Assembly: GCA_021904315.1 (NCBI GenBank) | Contig: CM038917.1 | Coordinates: 8,478,041 to 8,542,040, forward strand | DNA length: 64,000 nt | From: Sphagnum magellanicum | Lineage: Eukaryota; Streptophyta; Sphagnopsida; Sphagnales; Sphagnaceae | Reading direction: 5' to 3' | Shown: positions 59,857 to 64,000 of the stretch, one piece after another | Numbering within the stretch: the stretch's first letter is position 1 | Layout: every line of letters begins with the position of its first letter | Translations under genes and position numbers: made by a program | The notes under the pieces: model-generated | Databases searched by the model: none | Told to the model about the DNA's origin: nothing | The model's input: only the letters and a program-made list of their open reading frames with translations

Positions 59857-61149
59857 AGTTAAGCTTTCATAGTAGTTAATTCCTTGTGCTTGTTCTACAA
59901 TGCTTCTTTATGGCTAACCAGTTCTAGGCAATGAACTTATAGTTAGTTATTTATGTCCTTTAACAAGCTTTTAGCATAATTATACCTAGTTCTCAAATCT
60001 ACTACACTATCTACTATCTGAAGCCAAGTTTGGGCAACTAAGGTTATTTGCTTAAAGAAAAATGTAACATGTTTCAAGCTTTCATGTTAAGCATAAGTTG
60101 TCGACATTTCAAAAAAAATGTAAATGATTTAAGTTGAACTAATTGAATAGGTTTAAACTGATTTGGTTTAATTGGTTTAATACCTGCTGGTAATAAGTTG
60201 CTAACATGTTCTATAGGAATAGAATTTTCCTACATGTGTGAAGGCTCTTGGTTTATTACTTATTTAGAGTCATGTTCACTTCTGTTTTCCATGACTTGAT
60301 CACTTTCCGTCCTTGTCGATTTGTCATCAGGTTATGTAGTATCATTAGTTTCCATATACTTGTTTCCTTACATAATCATGATTTGTTAATGGGTGTGAGG
60401 TTTTTTCTTTGGTGGTGAATTGGTTGGTTTTGGTCTCAATTGGACCCTAGATGTTAATGGCTTAGTTCATACTTTTAACATATGTGATTGACATATTGGC
60501 TTGGGTGATATGGTAGTTGACACTCTTTAATGGATTGTTCCTTGGTGACAACTTCAAGAAAGACTTCCCTAAACTATTCACTAGTAATCTTCTTACCCTT
60601 TTCCTAAATCAATTACAATTTTGGAAAATTAACATGTGTCTTCTCATCTATGATTGGGAACTAATGTCGCAAATAAACATTTATAATTAGTCCAAAGTAA
60701 TAGGTTGTTGCCTTCCTGTTAAGCGTTACTAACCCTACTATAATCTATTTCTGGTGTTCTGTCCACCGAATTAACTCTATGCACATTTGAGTTAACATCA
60801 TAGAACAACAATTGATTTTCTTCCCCCTATTTGCCAAATTGAAGGTAATAGTTATTTGGTTGTTGAAGTATGTTAACCTCTCCCATTGGTAGATGACCTA
60901 CAAGATTGTTGTGAACTTAGCAAGGTGAAAATCCTTTAAAGTGTACTACACATGACAAAAAGGGCCTAGTCCTTATTGTAGTCCTTTTTTATCCTATATT
61001 TTGATCCCCATAAAAAATAATGAATCAAAAGTTGTCAAGAATTTCAAAAGGACTATATTTTAGACTATTACAATTTTGAATTCCATCATAATCATCCATA
61101 AATGTGTTTTTACATGGTAAAAAAGGACTAGGTAAAAAAAACAAAAAAG

Positions 61150-62835
61150 GGTGACATTGTGACAAGATTTTGGTACACCTTAAAGAATTTTCACCCAACA
61201 TGATATTCCTTCATTTGGATCATGCTCCATTACTCCTTGTTAACAAATACATCCAATCCAACTATGCTTTTAAGAGCAACTTGGGCCTCTTTGACCAATG
61301 CGTTCACTACATCAATTGCTCCTTCAGCACTTACGCCAAATTGTTAAACGATCAATGTTTGGTCAATGTTGATACTCTCACCACAAAGAACCATTTTAAT
61401 GTGTCTATCCTCAGTGGATTCCCAAGTATGTAAGAATTCTTCCAACAAATCTATCCATGGAATTATACAATGAACAGAAAAAAAGCCACCCAAACCAACC
61501 CATTCTGCCCACTACTGTTCTTTGGATCCCATCTAAATCCATTGCAACATTTTTTGGATTTATTTCCCTTTAGCAAGTGCTTACTTCCGAATCACTTTGG
61601 CAAGTGAACAACCTTTTTCCATTGTCTATTTTTCGCTACACCTCATCATGCACTTAGACCGCACCTTGGTGGGTATAGCAACAAATATGTTAGGTGAATT
61701 AGTTTCAAATCAAATAACCCTCCTTCAACTAATTCTAACAAAAAGTCTACCAATTTTTCAACTTCAACATGTTGATCAACTTTTGCTTATGTATACTTCT
61801 TTTCAACTTGTTCTTCCTCCTTAGAATCACTAATAATAGTGATTATAGATGTAGGGGGTGAAAAATGCCTTCAAAGTCTTTGCAAGTCTCTTCAAATCCT
61901 TCTCCTACAATGGCAACACATTACAGAACCTAAAAAATCTCTCTTTCTATTTTTCTTTCTCCAAAACTCTCACTATTATCTTGAAATACATGAGGTAGTC
62001 TTGATGCAAATAGTTCAATGTAAATCACTCTGGTTGCTTTAAAAGTTTCCTTTCTAATTTTCTTCAACTTTTTTTTTCTATCTTTTTCTTCTGTCTATTT
62101 TCTCAATTTTACCTCTCTCTTGCTTGCTTTTTCTTACAACCGATCCAAGGCATTCATATCTTCATCTTGATGTAACAAAAAGTATAAAAAATTCCAAAAT
62201 GAAAAAATGAAAAGACACATCAAAAGGTACATCGATTCTTTGTACTACAACCACGAAGTAAATAATGACAACACTTTTAGGGCATACTTTCCCTAAGAAA
62301 CTAACACCTATAACTCTAGGTTAACTGAAACGTCATTAATTTGCATGGAAATAAGGCTAACGGGTATTTTTTCAACTAGTTTCTTATTCAACAAGTCATT
62401 GGTACCTTCTTCAACCAATTCTTGGTTAAACAAACTTCAATTGGTTTTTTTTCAATCAGGTTATTTGCTATCAAACCTCTAATATGAAATTTAACTAGTT
62501 CCTTAATGAACATGTTATTAGAATGGTTTTTCTAGTAGGAAATCACTAAGTAAATAACTAATACAAGTTGAAATGTTTGATCCTCCACAAACCTATGAAA
62601 TTTTTGTTTGTTAATGTTAACCAATACTAGGTTCGGATCAAATTTATCAATGGTCATTAATAGTATAGTGTTATTAGATAAACAATATTGGATTCTATAT
62701 GGTTTAAACCATTGTCTTTAAAATTTAGGGGTATGTGCTTTAGTAGCTCTTAGAAACCATAATACATATTTTCCAAACTAGCATTTGGTTTCAACGTATT
62801 AGTCTTTTGATCATAATAACCAATTCCACTAGATA
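61150..62835. other. Spacer, one unassigned plus frame
   Basis: 61170-61433 is open for 87 codons on plus with ordinary composition (begins MVHLKEFSPNMIFLHLDH), while the minus strand there has about seven stops. I recognise no domain. The rest, to 62835, is AT-rich with no repeat unit. Confidence 0.3.
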
Positions 62836-62839
62836 AAAA

Positions 62840-62985
62840 CACTATGAGAAAATTGTGTCCATTTGCAACTTGTCCATTGTAATTGAAAAGTGTCTGATAA
62901 AACTAGATTATAACTAAAAAATGTCAAATACACTTAGATTACAACTAGATAGCCTAGTTGCAATGGACATGATTTTCTCATAGTG
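62840..62985. mobile_element. CACTA-like MITE
   Basis: A 146-bp inverted-repeat unit with ends CACTATGAGAAAAT and ATTTTCTCATAGTG; the pairing continues through TGTCCATTTGCAACT / AGTTGCAATGGACA. Flanks are AAA and AAG, a near match to a 3-bp duplication. The ends differ from the CACTACTAG ends of the MITE at 4937, so it is a different family of the same type. It has no coding capacity and sits at the 3' edge of the gypsy integrase relic. Confidence 0.78.
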
Positions 62986-62994
62986 AAGCTACCA

Positions 62995-64000
62995 AATCTT
63001 GTGCTATTAACTAATTCTCTTGGAATTTCTCTCGTTCTAATAGTTGACTAATGTAACAGGTCTTGGATCATAACTCTATCTTGGTTTAGATGGTAACAAG
63101 TGTAAACCATAAACAAGTTGAAATGAAATGTAACTAGTTCCACCTTTAAAAGAAGTTTTATAAGAAAATAAAATTGTGGATGAGTGTTCATCCTAATCAT
63201 TTTGGTTTTTGTTTATTAGTTTTGTGAATAATGTACCAAAAACTTTGTTAGTAGACTCAAATTGTCAATTTCCTCATGGATAGTAGACAATAGAGCTAGT
63301 ATGTCTAAGTATGAAATGATCAGTTAGATAACGAATGGCACCTACCATTAAATGGGATCTACCAAACTTATAGATAATTTTGAAGTCATACTCCAAAAAT
63401 AACAACAACCACCAAATTATTTTGCTAGAAACTTGTGGCTTATTAACTAAGTACACAAGGGCCATGTGGTCAACATAAAATACAAATTGATTACCTAATA
63501 AGTAATGTCTAAATTTGTGTAAAGCATAGACCATAACTAAGGTTTTTCCCTCTATAGTAGTATAATTTTTTTCAGCTAAGTTTAGTAATTTCGACACATA
63601 CATAATAGGTTGATCAAACTTACTAGTTGGGTTCTGGGCAATTATGGTTCTTATTGTTAGTTAAGATGCATATGTGTGAACATGAAATCAAGCTTCCAAT
63701 TTGGGTTAATTGATATGGGGGCTTGTACATATTGGTTTTTAATCTCTTCCCAAGCATTTTGGCATTTTATAATCCACTCAAAAACTTCAAACTTCTTGAG
63801 TAGTTTAGTGATTGGTGACATAATATCTAAAGGCAAAGTTTTTTATAAAACACCTATAAAACTATGTCATCCCAGTGGAAACTTGGATCTCATGAAGGGT
63901 AGTAGGTATTGGCATGTTTACTAAGGCTTCAACCTTCTTGGGATCCATAAATTTTCCCTCTTCGGACATTATGAAACCTAGGATGGTTCTTGAAAATACC
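62995..64000 (-). pseudogene. Ty3/gypsy pol relic: RT end, RNase H, integrase piece
   Basis: It enters from the right edge. 64000-63830 reads as the end of RT (GFIMSEEGKFMDPKKVEAL, then HEIQ and FYRCFIKNFAF). 63720-63280 is the gypsy RNase H: HVHTYAS, AQNPTSKFDQPIMYVSKLLN, NYTTIEGKTLVMVYALHKFR, HYLLGNQFVFYVDHMALVYL, KIIYKFGRSHLM; it is open for 109 codons at 63603-63274. Directly after, without the usual linker and N-terminal integrase, it reads IRYLTDHFILRHTS..YYP, then GN.QFESTNK, FGTLFTKLINKNQND and QLVYGLHLLPSKP (to about 63050), the second half of the integrase core. So an internal deletion joins RNase H to integrase. Several stops confirm it is dead. Confidence 0.85.

Larger units (their letters stand above)
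51540..60965 (-). pseudogene. Decayed coiled-coil coding relic, split by two insertions
   Basis: Minus-strand pieces in order. 60965-60400 contains NNLVGHLPMGEVNILQQPNN, YDVNSNVHRVNSVDRTPE and KEQSIKECQLPYHPSQYVN. 60060-59860 contains DSVVDLRTRYNYAKSLLKD and HKELTTMKA. 58990-58800 contains FEFLKEV and LQTKNKHLVAKGVKSKNAIK. 52110-51540 contains IQELKTKLETLRQTFDKVSQ and RVDEEAYLNELVVYWLKFKG. Many are Leu/Lys/Glu-rich and coiled-coil-like. A solo LTR (59004-59856) separates pieces 2 and 3; a copia element (52442-58575) separates 3 and 4. Stops are frequent and several frames are used. A weak reading may extend up to about 61570. It lies downstream, in the same direction, of the gypsy pol relic at 63-64 kb, so it could be an extra 3' ORF of that element, but I cannot show this. 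Confidence 0.42.

Noticed and set aside
1..64000. CRISPR array, bacterial operon or prophage
   Set aside because: No short direct repeats with unique spacers and no prokaryotic gene organisation; every recognisable gene relic is a eukaryotic transposon type.

Overview
The window looks like gene-poor, repeat-dominated nuclear DNA of a land plant with a large genome. The evidence is Ty1/copia and Ty3/gypsy retrotransposon remains, a CACTA-type transposase fragment, CACTA-type MITEs, solo-LTR-like repeats, minisatellites and long AT-rich CpG-poor spacers. I cannot name the species. I find no intact protein-coding gene and no tRNA or rRNA gene. Almost every coding segment I can read carries several in-frame stops, many at codons that were once Gln, Arg or Trp, which is the decay expected of methylated transposon DNA.

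Layout from left to right. 1-0.94 kb: end of a CACTA transposase gene with one recognisable intron. 2.3-2.93 kb: a 103-bp minisatellite. 3.2-3.86 kb: a decayed minus-strand coding relic. 4.9-6.26 kb: a second minisatellite, hit by a CACTA MITE (3-bp target duplication) and by a solo-LTR-like repeat (5-bp duplication). 8.37-10.42 kb: a decayed minus-strand gene with a RING-like finger. 11.14-19.07 kb: a three-level nest in which a copia element sits inside a plus-strand solo LTR, which sits inside a minus-strand solo LTR of the same family. 19.1-24.3 kb: nothing recognised.

24.99-34.78 kb: two inverted arms flanked by the same 8-bp sequence (TGATTCTT). The arms carry about 200-bp tandem arrays in opposite orientation, and a decayed multi-exon C2H2 zinc-finger gene lies in the right arm. 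I propose this as a roughly 9.8-kb terminal-inverted-repeat transposon; it is the best candidate here for something undescribed. 35-40.8 kb: dispersed repeats, a G-quadruplex-like tract, a coding relic and a hairpin. 40.8-47.1 kb: a stretch visibly richer in CpG, with CT microsatellites and a paired G-box palindrome; it may be low-copy or regulatory DNA. 50.2-50.5 kb: a fragment resembling a plant DDE transposase.

51.5-61.2 kb: a minus-strand coiled-coil coding relic, split by a second copia copy (52.44-58.58 kb, perfect AATTA duplication) and by another solo LTR (59.0-59.86 kb). 62.8-64 kb: a CACTA-like MITE next to a Ty3/gypsy RT-RNase H-integrase relic that runs off the window.

The two copia copies share three nonsense codons and the same altered protease motif. 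This suggests that the family spread from an already defective parent, presumably mobilised in trans.
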